The notes: a model not told the origin generated them from the sequence alone. 22,041 nucleotides of DNA from Baffinella frigidus (GCA_026770585.1 MU646504.1:587494-609534); one strand, 5' to 3'. Numbered from the stretch's first letter, positions 19,443-21,925 are shown. A program made the numbers and translations.

Positions 19443-21925
19443 CTTTATTGACAACCAACTGGTCCGGATCCTCTTTGTCGCCGAGGTTGTTTTAGCGGGC
19501 CGGCCTCGTGCCATGGGAGTTTGAATTGCCTTTTCCAGGTCGCCTTGTATCTACCTTCCTAGAGGATGCGGCATGAAGACGCTTTCTGGGGTGGGCAAGT
19601 TGTTCCGCACGGAAGGGGCTCGCAACCTGCTGTGCTCAGATTAAATCTATCCCAGTGGTCTTTCCTGTCCTCAGCGGCGGGAACCCCGGGCACCTCAACT
19701 CCTGCACCCTACACCCTACACCTTCCTCCCTACACCTTACACCCCACACCCTACACCCTACACCCTACACCCTAACCCCTACACCCTACACCCTGCACCC
19801 TGCACTCTACACCCTACACCCTTGACCCTACATCCTAAACGCAAGAGCCTCAACAGGCAGGGGATGCACGTGAGCAGGGAGAGTGCAGCTTTGACGACGA
19901 CGGTCGCCTCATCGGTACCGTCCCGACAGGGCGATGCCAAGGTTCACTCGGGAAGATTCATTGTAGCGTGAGAGCGTGAGATGCTCAAGTGCTTCCGGCA
20001 CTTCTCTCGCTTCCTCTTTCTCTCTTTATGTCCCTCCCGCTTTCTCTCTATCTCGCTATCTCTCTATCTCTCTCTGCCAAGGTTGCCACCATAAGCAATT
20101 CGAATCGCCTAGATCCGCCTGCGAAAATCTGGAATCGCCAGAGATACATTTAGAGCAGGGAGTTCAGTACAAAAGGGCGCGTAAAATGCTATTTTGGCGA
20201 GCCGAGATTCACTCAAGCAGAGGTAGAACACTGAGAGAGAGAGAGAGTTCTTTATTGACGACCAACTGGTCCGGCTCTACTCTTTCGCCGAGAATATTTC
20301 AGCGGGCCGGCCTCGTGCCATGGGTATTTGAATCCCCTTTTCCCGGTGGCCTTACATCTACCTTCCTAGGTAGAACACTGAACGTGCCTCAGACTGTGCC
20401 GCAATCCAGCCCCCGAAATGTCCGACTATCGGGTTTCGGCTCTCAACGGTTGCATTGACACGGAACATAGAGTGGAGTGATGCGGACTGCGGGACACAGT
20501 CGACTCTCTCTCTCTCCCTCTCTCCCTCGCTGTCCGCTCCCTGTCCGCACTCGGTCCGCACGCGCTGACAGGTCCTTGGCGGGCCCACAGATATCGAGTC
20601 TGCTGGGGCTGGACTGCGCGCGCCTGTGGGAACACGGTCAACCCTAAACCATAAACCATACACCATAAAACATACACCCTGAACCTTACATCCTGAACCC
20701 TAAACCCTAAACCCTAAACCCGAAACCATAAACCCTAAACCATAAAGCAGGGGACCTTCCGGAAGAAGACCTCTCGGAAGAGTCGTACCTCTGGCGGATG
20801 GTCCGTGCCTCCAACTCTAAACCCTAAACGCTAGACCATAAACCCTGAAACCCAACCCTAAACCCTAAACCCTAAACCCTAAACCCTAGACCCTAGACCC
20901 TAGACCCGAAACCCGAAACCCGAAACCCGAAACCCGAAACCCGAAACCCGAAACCCGAAACCCTAAACCCGAAACCCGAAACCCTAAAACCAACCCCCTA
21001 ATCCTGCGTTTGCGGGTCTCGAAACCTGTGTGTAGGATAGGCGTGAAAGATTTGTGGTCTGCAAAGCACATATGGTGAGGCTTGCATGCACGGAGCGTTG
21101 GCCTCCAGGAACGGAGGTTGTCCGTGCTTCAACGCGGTGCCTGCTCGATCTTGATCGACGCCTGGCAGTCTCCTTGCTGGTAGGTCACTTGCGCGCCGCT
21201 GCCAGTCCTCCTCCGCGATTCCGTTTGTGTCTCCTAAAACTTCTACTCGACGTGACATGTGTTAATTCACTCCGGTTATGCCTCAATGGGATTTGTCTGC
21301 AGACTGACGTGGTGTCGTGCTCGGGTGGCAATCAGGTGCAACGGGATCCGCCTCTCCCGGCGATGGACCTGAATCAGCTCAGGAGACTCAAGGCCGAAAT
21401 GCGCCACCTGGTGGGCTACCCCTGTAGGCTGTTTATGTCTGCGAATTTGCAATTCTGGGTCTCTCTCTCTCACGAATACCTCGCTCTATCTCACATGATT
21501 GGCAAAGGTAGACAGGCTCGGAAGCTAGAGCCTTGCCCGCGCGCTGAAGGCTGATGTGCCTCCTCGTCGAGACCACCTGCCTCCTCTTCCTCCTCTTGTT
21601 TCCTTGCTCTCGTCCTCTCTCTCGCTCGCTCTCGCTCTCTCTCTCTCTTCCGCTCGCGCGCTTGCTCGCGCTCTCTCTCTCGCGCGCGCGCTCGCGCTCT
21701 GCTCTCGTCCACCAACGTCTGGCACCAGGCCAAGTGCTCCTCTGTCCCGTCCCGGCATTTGATACCCCCATCAAGTGTCGGCCGTGGTCAGTGAGCGGTC
21801 AATCCAACCCAGGAGCAACCGTGCCCGGCCCCGCCCTTTTTCGTCTGACGGGGGCTCATAACCTGGATCAGGTGCCGAAGATTCACGAGGTTGTCGACCG
21901 GGTGCACGCGGACAAGCTGCAGTGA
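337..21925 (+). CDS. Multi-exon receptor-like protein: POMP-repeat ectodomain, Notch-like Cys modules, TM, protein kinase, TIR-like domain (5' partial)
   Basis: Predicted single-pass membrane receptor kinase with a TIR-like C-terminal half. My join is 337-388, (unresolved exon), 1069-1187, 1334-1436, 2347-2461, 3664-3781, 4250-4386, 4792-4873, 5527-5635, 5842-5914, 6057-9179, 9627-9698, 9833-9885, 10106-10148, 10485-10553, 11589-11639, 11740-11878, 13076-13245, 13808-13891, 14305-14397, 15169-15243, 16061-16150, 16939-17023, 17261-17301, 17495-17542, 18028-18157, 18766-18888, 19150-19161, 19889-19902, 20591-20636, 20751-20800, 21336-21410, 21872-21925. From 1069 onward all junction phases agree and no internal stop appears. 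All acceptors are AG; donors are GT except GC at 1437, 4874, 9699 and 9886. The N-terminus and signal peptide lie left of the window. Domain order is seen in the sequence; receptor function is inferred. Weakest points are 4873, 11878 and the micro-exons 19150 and 19889. Confidence 0.78.
842..870. repeat. (GA)n microsatellite
   Basis: An uninterrupted AG dinucleotide run in an intron. Unlike the tracts near 5362 or 19440, the sequence to its right does not match families A, B or C. Confidence 0.9.
961..1066 (+). repeat. Telomere-like CCCTAAA block abutting a splice acceptor
   Basis: Degenerate tandem CCCTAAA/CCCTAGA/CCCCAAA units run into the acceptor TAAACCAG of the exon at 1069. The C-rich strand is the coding strand, as in most other blocks of the window. 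Confidence 0.85.
1069..1187 (+). CDS. Exon: POMP repeat
   Basis: After one base that completes a codon it reads VHGNRAVGQGGGVFMETT and on to DDVVIESNSC, then one base of a split glycine codon. GNxAxxxGGGVF is a textbook POMP repeat. The donor GTAAACCCTAAACC at 1188 is itself the first unit of a telomere-like repeat. Confidence 0.75.
1188..1333 (+). repeat. Intron made largely of telomere-like repeats
   Basis: A 146-bp intron starting GTAAACCCTAAACCC and continuing as degenerate CCCTAAA, CCCTGAA, CCCGAAA and CTCTCAA units to about 1312, then about 20 bp of unique sequence ending in CTCGCAG. Confidence 0.8.
1334..1436 (+). CDS. Exon: POMP repeat
   Basis: Reads (G)SYGGGVATARSG, then DSMEMSNTLVRGNTAGH and two bases of a split serine codon. 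The GNTAGH turn joins in frame to SGGGIAM of the next exon, completing a canonical GNTAxxGGGI motif across the intron. The donor is GC (GCAAGA at 1437). Confidence 0.75.
1437..2346. other. Intron with short tandem duplications
   Basis: No gene seen. It contains a doubled GGTTGCTCCGAAGT (about 1662-1690), the 25-bp minisatellite at 1764-1860, a doubled AGGCGCTTTGTCTCCTAGGA at 1949 and 1976, and a purine-rich stretch at 2216-2255 before the acceptor GCGCGCAG. Confidence 0.6.
1764..1860. repeat. 25-bp minisatellite, four copies
   Basis: The unit CAGCGTCGCCAGTGTGTTGA plus TGACC starts at 1764, 1789, 1814 and 1839 and is nearly identical between copies. Confidence 0.9.
2347..2461 (+). CDS. Exon: POMP repeat
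   Basis: Encodes GGGIAMKSGTLLLSNMSMDH followed by NRASASGGAVYVMGATLQ: two GGxx strands flanking an N-R-A turn, the spacing of POMP repeats. The acceptor is GCGCAG and the donor GTGTGA at 2462, in phase 0. Confidence 0.8.
2597..2678. repeat. 21-bp minisatellite, four copies
   Basis: The unit AGGGTCTTCTCTGGGTCGGCC starts at 2597, 2618, 2639 and 2660. It is open in one frame, but that frame lacks any link to the POMP exons. Confidence 0.88.
3155..3318 (-). mobile_element. SINE-like family A copy A1, tail lost
   Basis: Shares GACCAACTGGTCCGGATC, GGGCCGGCCTCG.CCCATGGG, TTTGAATT.CCTTTTCC and CTACCTTCCTAG-like blocks, in the same order, with copies at 19440 and 20248. It has an internal expansion of the GGGCC.TTTACC segment and lacks the GA tract seen beside the other two. 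Confidence 0.7.
3363..3400 (-). repeat. Short telomere-like stretch in reversed orientation
   Basis: GGTTCAGGGTTCAGGGGTTT and neighbours are G-rich on the + strand. Together with one TTTAGGGTTTA near 12726 this is nearly the only exception to the C-rich orientation of all other blocks. Confidence 0.5.
3524..3648 (+). mobile_element. SINE-like family C copy C1 with target-site duplication
   Basis: Very similar to C2 (13714-13802) and to the reverse complement of C3 (11314-11446); shared blocks include GACACGGGGTACA and CAATGCGTAG. It ends TTATGAATGTCTCTC. It is flanked by an exact 12-bp repeat TCGTCGCGTGTG at 3506-3517 and 3649-3660. The right copy runs straight into CAG, the acceptor of the exon at 3664, and the left copy is followed by TAGG. 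Confidence 0.78.
3664..3781 (+). CDS. Exon: POMP repeat
   Basis: Reads VSGNWTMSGNSARLSGGSLT, then ADGSQVLLQGNATVCFNRA plus one base. It has two SGN turns and a GGS strand start. The donor is GTGCTA at 3782. The acceptor lies immediately after the family-C element. Confidence 0.8.
3782..4249. other. Intron with 20-bp duplications and a CT/CGCT tail
   Basis: Starts with about three degenerate copies of CTCAGGACTGATAGGCCCGC (3795-3875), then unremarkable DNA, and ends with (CT)n and (CGCT)n at 4180-4240 just before the acceptor ATGCATCAG. Confidence 0.6.
4180..4240 (+). repeat. (CT)n/(CGCT)n tract acting as polypyrimidine tract
   Basis: A pyrimidine dinucleotide and tetranucleotide run ending 9 bp before the acceptor AG at 4248-4249. 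Confidence 0.85.
4250..4386 (+). CDS. Exon: POMP repeat
   Basis: Completes a split glycine and reads TDGGGLEVNGGSLVARGNI, then DNLATFDAGGIKVTLGAKVV and LSE. It shows GGGL and AGGI strand starts with N-L-A between. The donor is GTGCCC at 4387, phase 0. Confidence 0.82.
4387..4791. other. Intron with 17-bp repeat and C/T-G rich microsatellites
   Basis: Contains three tandem copies of GGAGTTGCGAAACGTTG (4505-4555), then a CT-rich tract with CGCG interruptions (about 4580-4730). Its translation is simple serine/leucine/arginine and is not considered real. Confidence 0.7.
4792..4873 (+). CDS. Exon: POMP repeat
   Basis: Reads GVEVSRNSARYYGGGTALAP and SSQ: an R-N-S-A turn followed by YYGGGTALA, a clear POMP repeat. 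The 3' end is uncertain: a GC donor at 4874 (SSQRTTE plus one base) gives the phase needed by the next exon. A GA donor at 4863 was considered but does not keep phase. Confidence 0.65.
4866..4945. repeat. Dispersed repeat family D
   Basis: The string from CCGGAATTGGAT through TTTTCTTCGGATTGTAT to ATGGTCACGTGATATCCGGG matches 14572-14645 along its length. The ATCCGGGCA palindrome with TGGTCACG also recurs near 16590, 17640 and in the array at 12302. Confidence 0.6.
5219..5275. repeat. 18-bp minisatellite, three copies
   Basis: AACACCCTGGCAGGCACG is repeated three times in tandem without change. Confidence 0.88.
5335..5434 (-). mobile_element. SINE-like family B copy B2 with target-site duplication
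   Basis: A (GA)n tract then GATGTACTGACACCCGGG and ATGCATT, matching 18934 onward. About 100 bp long and flanked by GGGACCCTCCGCAG (5321-5334) and GGGACCCTCTGCAG (5435-5448), one mismatch in 14. Read on the minus strand the element ends in a (CT)n tail. Confidence 0.7.
5527..5635 (+). CDS. Exon: POMP repeat
   Basis: Reads IMVNGATLAASGVRIIGNSA, then GSAGGVGAFLFLKES and two bases of an arginine codon. GNSAGSAGGVGAF is a POMP turn plus strand. The acceptor is CCGCAG at 5521-5526 and the donor GTCACG at 5636. Confidence 0.8.
5636..5841 (+). repeat. Intron of (CT)n plus CCCTGGA telomere-variant repeats
   Basis: Holds a (CT)n tract at 5657-5698, then about nine tandem heptamers CCCTGGA (5757-5820), then GAAGCCT units ending in the acceptor GAAGCAG. 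CCCTGGA has the 7-bp period of CCCTAAA, so it looks like a locally homogenised variant of the telomere repeat. Confidence 0.85.
5842..5914 (+). CDS. Exon: POMP repeat
   Basis: After one base it reads VTLSGGVIVRGNTAVSQGGG and LMLL. GNTAVSQGGGL is an ideal POMP motif. It contains a 10-G run (5893-5902) coding for Gly-Gly-Gly. The donor is GTCATC at 5915, phase 0. Confidence 0.85.
6057..9179 (+). CDS. Long exon: POMP repeats, Notch-like Cys modules, Cys-rich region, TM helix, kinase N-lobe
   Basis: A 1,041-codon uninterrupted frame. The acceptor CTCCAG (6051-6056) is preferred because GSTLDARNCSVVDNHA then joins the previous exon in phase 0. Order: about ten POMP repeats (GGGLYAG, GGGFLES, GGGLRM, GGGIAAG and similar); two LNR-like cysteine modules; further POMP repeats (YGGGVFYEGG, AGGAMHVGC); a sandwich-like segment; a GCC2/GCC3-like cysteine region; a membrane-proximal domain; one TM helix; a basic stop-transfer (RGHWRKASRR); and the kinase glycine-loop strand and VAIK-type lysine (VSWAVKLV). 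It ends at QRE with donor GTGTCG; the open frame running on to 9221 is intron read-through. Much longer than every other exon here. Confidence 0.92.
6942..7034 (+). other. Lin-12/Notch repeat-like cysteine module 1
   Basis: CATQCGAGKIGDGTCDPAC then C.WDGGDC: six cysteines with the spacing and the DGxCD and WDGGDC motifs typical of LNR calcium-binding modules. Confidence 0.85.
7071..7169 (+). other. Lin-12/Notch repeat-like cysteine module 2, degenerate
   Basis: CSRQDCAVFSDTSTNACVGE, then C, then CAWGGDKC. Six cysteines are kept, but the DGxCD calcium motif is lost and WDGGDC has become WGGDKC, so calcium binding is doubtful. Confidence 0.7.
8150..8470 (+). other. GCC2/GCC3-like cysteine-rich region
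   Basis: Contains CNTCPVGATCSGG, RCPPGYEILL, CRQCVPGTYCVGG and KCPANSHSQAGATETAGC. The CxxCxPGTYC and CPxxSxSxxGAT signatures are those of ephrin-receptor/GCC2-GCC3 type repeats common in protist surface proteins. It lies between the beta-helix and the membrane, as expected for a stalk. Confidence 0.8.
8484..8815 (+). other. Membrane-proximal alpha/beta domain
   Basis: Begins VMVALSLSLPLPLSAFEKTG and later reads DVDLEIAGADTGSAEAIAKR. Alternating strands and helices of about 100 residues next to a TM helix resemble a SEA-like or similar algal surface-protein domain. Family assignment is from memory and uncertain. The leucine-rich start is not a second TM helix because a polar helix follows at once. 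Confidence 0.45.
8838..8906 (+). other. Transmembrane helix
   Basis: VVAGSVASVIAALLVASAVW and GVA are hydrophobic for 23 residues, preceded by acidic and polar residues and followed by RGHWRKASRR. The positive side faces the kinase, which fits a type I topology with the POMP region outside. Confidence 0.9.
9180..9626. other. Intron within kinase N-lobe
   Basis: Contains a (GA)n tract at about 9385-9419 and a small tandem CGCTGACCACTTTT motif (about 9544-9611, three loose copies) that gives a pyrimidine-rich run before the acceptor GATCGCAG. Confidence 0.7.
9627..9698 (+). CDS. Exon: kinase alphaC-beta4 region
   Basis: Reads VALLDKINSPNVVKLMESGL and SSDQ. It joins QRE of the preceding exon to give LQREVALLDKINSPNVV, the alphaC helix with its conserved glutamate and the HPNIV-like beta4 entry. 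The donor is GC (GCAGAA at 9699). Confidence 0.92.
9699..9832 (+). repeat. Intron composed entirely of telomere-like repeats
   Basis: 134 bp from GCAGAACCCTAAACCC to CCTGAAGCAG. Apart from the terminal splice bases it is degenerate CCCTAAA/CCCTGAA/GCCTGAA throughout. Confidence 0.9.
9833..9885 (+). CDS. Exon: kinase hinge
   Basis: AVFWLVMEKLEGPSLKE plus two bases. VFWLVMEKLEG is beta5 and the hinge; LVMEK is the usual position of the gatekeeper and hinge residues. The GC donor (GCCTCG at 9886) is supported because it keeps phase with the exon at 10106. Confidence 0.88.
9886..10105 (+). repeat. Intron composed almost entirely of telomere-like repeats
   Basis: 220 bp starting GCCTCGCCCTAAACTC and ending CGCAAAAGCAG. 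It includes about seven tandem ACCATAA heptamers (9960-10010), another homogenised 7-bp variant, and CTCCAAACCCTAAA units. Confidence 0.9.
10106..10148 (+). CDS. Exon: kinase alphaD-alphaE link
   Basis: One base completes an arginine, then LGTSGPVSQIEAIR. Joined to its neighbours it gives PSLKERLGTSGPVSQIEAIR followed by IMLEVCAGV, the normal alphaD to alphaE stretch of a kinase C-lobe. The donor is GTTTGA at 10149. Confidence 0.82.
10149..10484. other. Intron with a small hairpin
   Basis: A lower-GC stretch. GCAACGTTT (10353-10361) and AAACGTTGC (10369-10377) form a 9-bp stem with a 7-base loop, next to further GAAACG/CGTTTC and CGCGAAA motifs. No repeat family recognised. Confidence 0.6.
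10485..10553 (+). CDS. Exon: kinase catalytic loop
   Basis: IMLEVCAGVKAIHELGVVHR then DIK. HRDIK carries the catalytic aspartate. The donor GTCGCT follows directly, and the next exon supplies PAN. Confidence 0.95.
11314..11446 (-). mobile_element. SINE-like family C copy C3, inverted, with duplicated splice acceptor
   Basis: Reverse complement matches C1 and C2: GACACGGGGTACAGTAGTGG, CAATGCGTAGCATGTG and the AATCTCTCTC tail end. The 12-mer GCAGCCGGCGAA occurs at about 11302-11313 just left of the element and again at about 11585-11596, where it is the acceptor and first bases of the kinase exon. Confidence 0.75.
11513..11580 (-). mobile_element. Partial family-C copy next to C3
   Basis: TTTCCGGATGGATTGTAACT and CATCCCACGTGGCTGG repeat the right end of C3 (TTTCCGGATGGGTTCTAACT and CCTCCCACGTGGCT). 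This suggests either a second insertion or a local duplication. Confidence 0.6.
11589..11639 (+). CDS. Exon: kinase PAN and metal-binding strand
   Basis: PANIVRAAGGVHKLIDL. It continues HRDIK into HRDIKPANIV, with the conserved asparagine, and then KLIDL, the strand before the metal-binding aspartate. The donor is GTCAACCCTA at 11640. Confidence 0.95.
11640..11739 (+). repeat. Minimal intron wholly made of telomere-like repeats
   Basis: Exactly 100 bp from GTCAACCCTACACC to CCGAAACCCTAAAGCAG. There is no unique sequence. It splits the kinase DLG motif between L and G. Confidence 0.93.
11740..11878 (+). CDS. Exon: kinase activation loop
   Basis: GAAQVAAHADLLATSHVTLD then TDT. KLIDLGAA is a DLG variant of DFG. 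Two donors are possible. GTGAGT at 11809 gives a loop of normal length but breaks phase unless a tiny exon is missing. GTAAGT at 11879 keeps phase with 13076 and adds about 23 residues (VSRFPPLLFAANSAGKRQVL and more). The second is used here, with caution. Confidence 0.75.
11879..13075. other. Intron with poly-G, 41-bp palindromic array and tetranucleotide repeat
   Basis: Contains a 14-G run (12004-12017), repeated CACACTGAAAGTTGAC (12089-12140), the 41-bp array, one TTTAGGGTTTA near 12726, GAGT repeats (12809-12841) and two copies of GACAGAGGGCGCGTGAGTGA (12877-12922) followed by an inverted CCGCCCTCTGTCTG. No gene seen. Confidence 0.7.
12302..12466. repeat. 41-bp tandem array with a perfect 18-bp palindrome
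   Basis: Four copies of TGCCCGGATGTCCGGGCAGG followed by TCACGTGAACATTCCCCCTA. TGCCCGGA/TCCGGGCA is self-complementary around AT/GT, and CACGTG is a second palindrome. The core resembles dispersed family D. Confidence 0.92.
13076..13245 (+). CDS. Exon: kinase APE motif and C-lobe
   Basis: LPAFGAYSAPENFIPLAPVT, then FAADIWSLVMTLFELVTGAL and PYNDTPDAVSASAIIA. APE, the D-W-S of alphaF and the LVTGALPY turn are classic protein kinase features. The donor is GTCAGT at 13246. Confidence 0.93.
13246..13807. other. Intron ending in a family-C insertion
   Basis: The first 400 bp hold only a small GCGGTGCGGCGGTGCG duplication and GCACGTCCTGAGGCACGTCC. The right end is element C2. Confidence 0.55.
13714..13802 (+). 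mobile_element. SINE-like family C copy C2, 5'-truncated
   Basis: CCGACACGGGGTACATCAGT to TTATGAATGTCTCTCTC matches C1 with few changes but lacks its first 45 bp or so, as 5'-truncated retroposons do. The (CT) tail directly forms the polypyrimidine tract of the acceptor at 13806. TGCAGGGGG occurs on both sides (13706 and 13803), so the likely target duplication includes the acceptor. Confidence 0.75.
13808..13891 (+). CDS. Exon: kinase C-lobe
   Basis: GDLDADLRDVRDVAPEHIRS then GLSSTFSQ. It links SAIIA to VLALGLRKR and fits the alphaG to alphaH segment. The donor is GTATCA at 13892. Confidence 0.85.
13892..14304. repeat. Intron with two decayed copies of the preceding exon's 3' end
   Basis: The exon tail (13841-13893) recurs at 13928-13980 with about five changes, including a frame-breaking TGA, and more weakly at 14024-14074. 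Both extra copies continue into GAGGTCCCA.TCCTGAACCC and degenerate CCCTAAA units. The rest is telomere-like and C-rich to about 14230. Confidence 0.8.
14305..14397 (+). CDS. Exon: kinase C-terminal helix
   Basis: VLALGLRKRQEERTQTADDL then SSDLHRCLVDS. LRKRQEERTQTADDL corresponds to the conserved arginine helix that ends the kinase fold. The donor is GTATCC at 14398. Confidence 0.92.
14408..14511 (-). mobile_element. (GA)n-rich insertion flanked by a duplicated exon end and donor
   Basis: GCTGCCTTGTCGACTCGGTA occurs at 14381-14400 (exon end plus GTA donor) and again at 14513-14532; with flanking bases about 26 bp are repeated with two mismatches. Between lie an (AG)n run and about 25 unique bases. 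This is what a target-site duplication around a tail-only retroposon fragment would look like. Confidence 0.65.
14572..14645. repeat. Dispersed repeat family D
   Basis: CCGGGATTGGAATATTTTCT through GATTTGTATTGGAATTGGTC to CCCGGATATCTGGGCA aligns with 4873-4945 over its full length. Confidence 0.65.
15169..15243 (+). CDS. Exon: TIR-like domain, strand A
   Basis: VEETYSTFVSYRIFSEKMHA then RILHQ. FVSYR is TIR box 1 (F-x-SYR type) and is followed by an amphipathic helix. Phase 0 at both ends; donor GTGCTC at 15244. Confidence 0.88.
15511..15660. repeat. 63-bp tandem repeat carrying an 18-bp-stem hairpin
   Basis: Units start at 15511, 15574 and 15637. In unit 2 AATGTCAAGGTCACCGGC (15583-15600) pairs perfectly with 15609-15626 across an 8-base loop. 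Unit 1 has one mismatch. Unit 3 has lost most of both arms but kept the loop. Confidence 0.92.
15847..16060 (+). repeat. Triplicated exon start separated by (CT)n tracts
   Basis: CAG|GTGTTGAACAACTCAGTC at 15844, CAG|GTGCTGAACAAAACAGTG at 15952 and CAG|GTTCTGAACAACACAGTG at 16058 are three versions of the acceptor plus first eight codons. Each of the last two is preceded by a long (CT)n tract. Only the third leads into the TIR frame. Confidence 0.85.
16061..16150 (+). CDS. Exon: TIR-like domain, strand B and box 2 side
   Basis: VLNNTVTPAGHRVINFLDVT then RLVAGEDWEK. V-x-FLD is TIR strand B and L-V-x-G-E-D-W corresponds to the L-x-x-G-x-x-W loop before box 2. The donor is GTGACG at 16151. Confidence 0.9.
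16151..16938. other. Intron with GACAGA microsatellite
   Basis: A (GACAGA)n run at about 16183-16292 flows into a family-B-like GATGTACCGACACTGGGGAA (16289-16308). After that come a CCCCC run, a family-D-like TTGGTCACGTAACACCCCGA (16594-16613) and repeated GTTGACG. No gene seen. Confidence 0.65.
16183..16320 (-). mobile_element. Probable family-B fragment with expanded GACAGA tail
   Basis: The tail-to-body junction CAGATGTACCGACACTGGGG and ATGCGTGCAAT mirrors B2 and B3, with GACAGA replacing GAGAGA in the tail. Confidence 0.5.
16939..17023 (+). CDS. Exon: TIR-like domain, box 2 helix and strand
   Basis: GFSQGLMNSMVAIPLISAGV then INPMVKLQ plus one base. It joins GEDWEK to give GEDWEKGFSQGLMNS, then VAIPLIS, the helix followed by the V-x-x-L-S strand of TIR domains. 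The donor is GTTCTC at 17024. Confidence 0.92.
17024..17260 (+). repeat. Intron almost wholly (CT)n/(CCCT)n/(CGCT)n
   Basis: A 237-bp intron. About 220 bp are pyrimidine dinucleotide and tetranucleotide repeats starting directly at the donor GTTCTCTCTC. The acceptor is CCCTTTGCAG. Confidence 0.92.
17261..17301 (+). CDS. Exon: TIR-like domain, putative catalytic glutamate
   Basis: Completes a glycine and reads TDEDRVDNVAKEL. The position matches the W/x-x-x-x-E-L helix that holds the glutamate used by NAD-cleaving TIR domains. Here the tryptophan or cysteine is replaced but the E-L pair is kept. The donor is GTGGTT at 17302. Confidence 0.85.
17302..17494 (+). repeat. Intron composed almost entirely of telomere-like repeats
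   Basis: 193 bp. After GTGGTTTCTC it is CCCTAAA-type repeat to the acceptor, which is itself a repeat variant (AACCCTACAG). Confidence 0.92.
17495..17542 (+). CDS. Exon: TIR-like domain helix
   Basis: IMHALMDPQSKRKNVQ continues the KEL helix (AKELIMHALM). The basic stretch precedes the next beta strand. The donor is GTAATA at 17543. Confidence 0.85.
17543..18027. other. Intron with an upstream echo of the next exon
   Basis: Contains a family-D-like stretch at 17630-17680. AACCTGGAAGCCATCTAT occurs at 17935 and again at 18031 (inside the next exon), and CGCGTCCC.CATCGTGTCCG occurs at 17971 and 18004. These make an interleaved duplication of the acceptor region. Confidence 0.7.
18028..18157 (+). 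CDS. Exon: TIR-like domain, last core strand
   Basis: LNLEAIYPILIGKPRDASDN, then LYPDTGNFYSDGPAPNPLHA and MID plus one base. IYPILIG is the strand D/E type hydrophobic core (I-P-V-x-x-G in other TIRs). The donor is GTGTAT at 18158. Confidence 0.85.
18368..18590 (+). repeat. Telomere-like block with homogenised CCCCAAA and CCCGAAA runs
   Basis: Heptamer period kept throughout, with local runs of one variant (CCCGAAA near 18402-18426, CCCCAAA near 18488-18550). Confidence 0.9.
18640..18762 (+). mobile_element. SINE-like family A copy A4, sense orientation with (CT)n tail
   Basis: GGCCAGTTGGTCGTCAATAA AGAAC followed by (CT)n is the reverse complement of the tail junction of A2 and A3. It is flanked by CAGGGTCGTGCCAAGCAGTC (18605) and CAGGGTCATCGCAAGCAGTC (18763). 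The right one is the acceptor and start of the next exon. Confidence 0.75.
18766..18888 (+). CDS. Exon: end of TIR-like domain and following helix
   Basis: SSQAVVSGILVEKVSPPINS, then SVKNFLRRRVTPRSLASCLE plus one base. An amphipathic segment that follows the TIR core. The donor is GTGAGA at 18889, which merges into the GA tract. Confidence 0.82.
18889..19149 (-). mobile_element. Intron carrying SINE-like family B copy B3
   Basis: The (GA)n tract (to 18934) and GATTTACTGACACTCGAGGA with ATGCATT match B2. The exon end CCACGCTCCCTGGCATC (18861) has a weak echo CCAACGTACCCTGTTATC at 18984, a possible decayed target duplication. The rest is ordinary sequence to the acceptor CCCTTGCAG. Confidence 0.6.
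19150..19161 (+). CDS. Candidate 12-nt micro-exon
   Basis: GG completes an arginine after CLE, then SVR plus one base before GTTGGT, giving CLERSVR. Proposed because phase fits and because an ERSV motif is what I remember (unverified) after such algal TIR-like domains. Without transcript data it is tentative. Confidence 0.4.
19404..19562 (-). mobile_element. SINE-like family A copy A2
   Basis: (GA)n then TTCTTTATTGACAACCAACT GGTCCGG to CTACCTTCCTAG. Roughly 80% identical by eye to A3 over about 120 bp. Possible decayed target duplication: GTGCGTCATGGAG (19392) and ATGCGGCATGAAG (19566). Confidence 0.78.
19700..19840 (+). repeat. CCCTACA heptamer block (telomere variant)
   Basis: At least twelve heptamers of CCCTACA with a few CCCTGCA and CCCTAAC, same period and orientation as the CCCTAAA blocks. 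Confidence 0.9.
19889..19902 (+). CDS. Candidate 14-nt micro-exon
   Basis: CT completes a threonine, then LTTT, donor GTCGCC at 19903. It bridges SVR to ISSLLGLDC in phase. An alternative exon 19861-19941 (GMHVSRESAALTTTVASSVP and more, acceptor AGGCAG, donor GTTCAC) is also phase-compatible with 20591 but not with 19161. Confidence 0.35.
19903..20590. other. Intron with family-A insertion
   Basis: The left part is ordinary apart from a CT stretch at 20010-20075. A3 follows, then a CT-rich segment at 20500-20530 before the acceptor GGCCCACAG. Confidence 0.6.
20235..20367 (-). mobile_element. SINE-like family A copy A3 with exact 14-bp target-site duplication
   Basis: A (GA)n tract, TTCTTTATTGACGACCAACT GGTCCGG, GGGCCGGCCTCGTGCCATGG, then CTACCTTCCT. 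Flanked on both sides by AGGTAGAACACTGA (20221-20234 and 20368-20381), identical. The clearest evidence of mobility in the window. Read on the minus strand it is about 133 bp with a (CT)n tail. Confidence 0.9.
20591..20636 (+). CDS. Exon: C-terminal helical tail
   Basis: ISSLLGLDCARLWEH plus one base. It joins the next exon to give LWEHGDLPEEDLSEESYLWR. Donor GTCAACCCTA at 20637, the same repeat-derived donor as at 11640. Confidence 0.82.
20637..20750 (+). repeat. Intron wholly made of telomere-like repeats
   Basis: 114 bp from GTCAACCCTAAACC to ACCATAAAGCAG, all CCCTAAA, ACCATAA, CCCTGAA or similar heptamers. Confidence 0.92.
20751..20800 (+). CDS. Exon: C-terminal tail
   Basis: Completes a glycine and reads DLPEEDLSEESYLWRM. 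The donor is GTCCGT at 20801, phase 0. Acidic and helical; function unknown. Confidence 0.85.
20801..21335 (+). repeat. Intron with telomere-like block then unique sequence
   Basis: 20813-20995 is CCCTAAA, CCCTAGA and about nine CCCGAAA heptamers. 21000-21335 is ordinary DNA in which I recognise nothing. An alternative acceptor CTGCAG at 21302 would add TDVVSCSGGNQ in frame to the next exon. Confidence 0.85.
21336..21410 (+). CDS. Exon: C-terminal helix
   Basis: VQRDPPLPAMDLNQLRRLKA then EMRHL. The second half is a strongly amphipathic, charged helix. The donor is GTGGGC at 21411, phase 0. Confidence 0.82.
21411..21871. other. Last intron with CT/CGCG tract
   Basis: Contains a CT-rich tract with CGCG insertions (21600-21710), otherwise nothing recognised. 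The acceptor is GGATCAG at 21865-21871. Confidence 0.7.
21872..21925 (+). CDS. Terminal exon with stop codon
   Basis: VPKIHEVVDRVHADKLQ then TGA at 21923-21925. It extends the RLKAEMRHL helix. Alternative: GCAGTG at 21919 could be a GC donor like GCAGAA at 9699, which also leads into CCCTAAA repeats. In that case the gene would continue past the window. Confidence 0.75.
   Translation: MPKIHEVVDRVHADKLQ

Noticed and set aside
19578-19637. Exon reading TLSGVGKLFRTEGARNLLCS
   Set aside because: Looks coding-like, but no donor/acceptor pair keeps phase with 18888 and 20591, and it follows directly on a family-A element. Left as intron pending RNA data.
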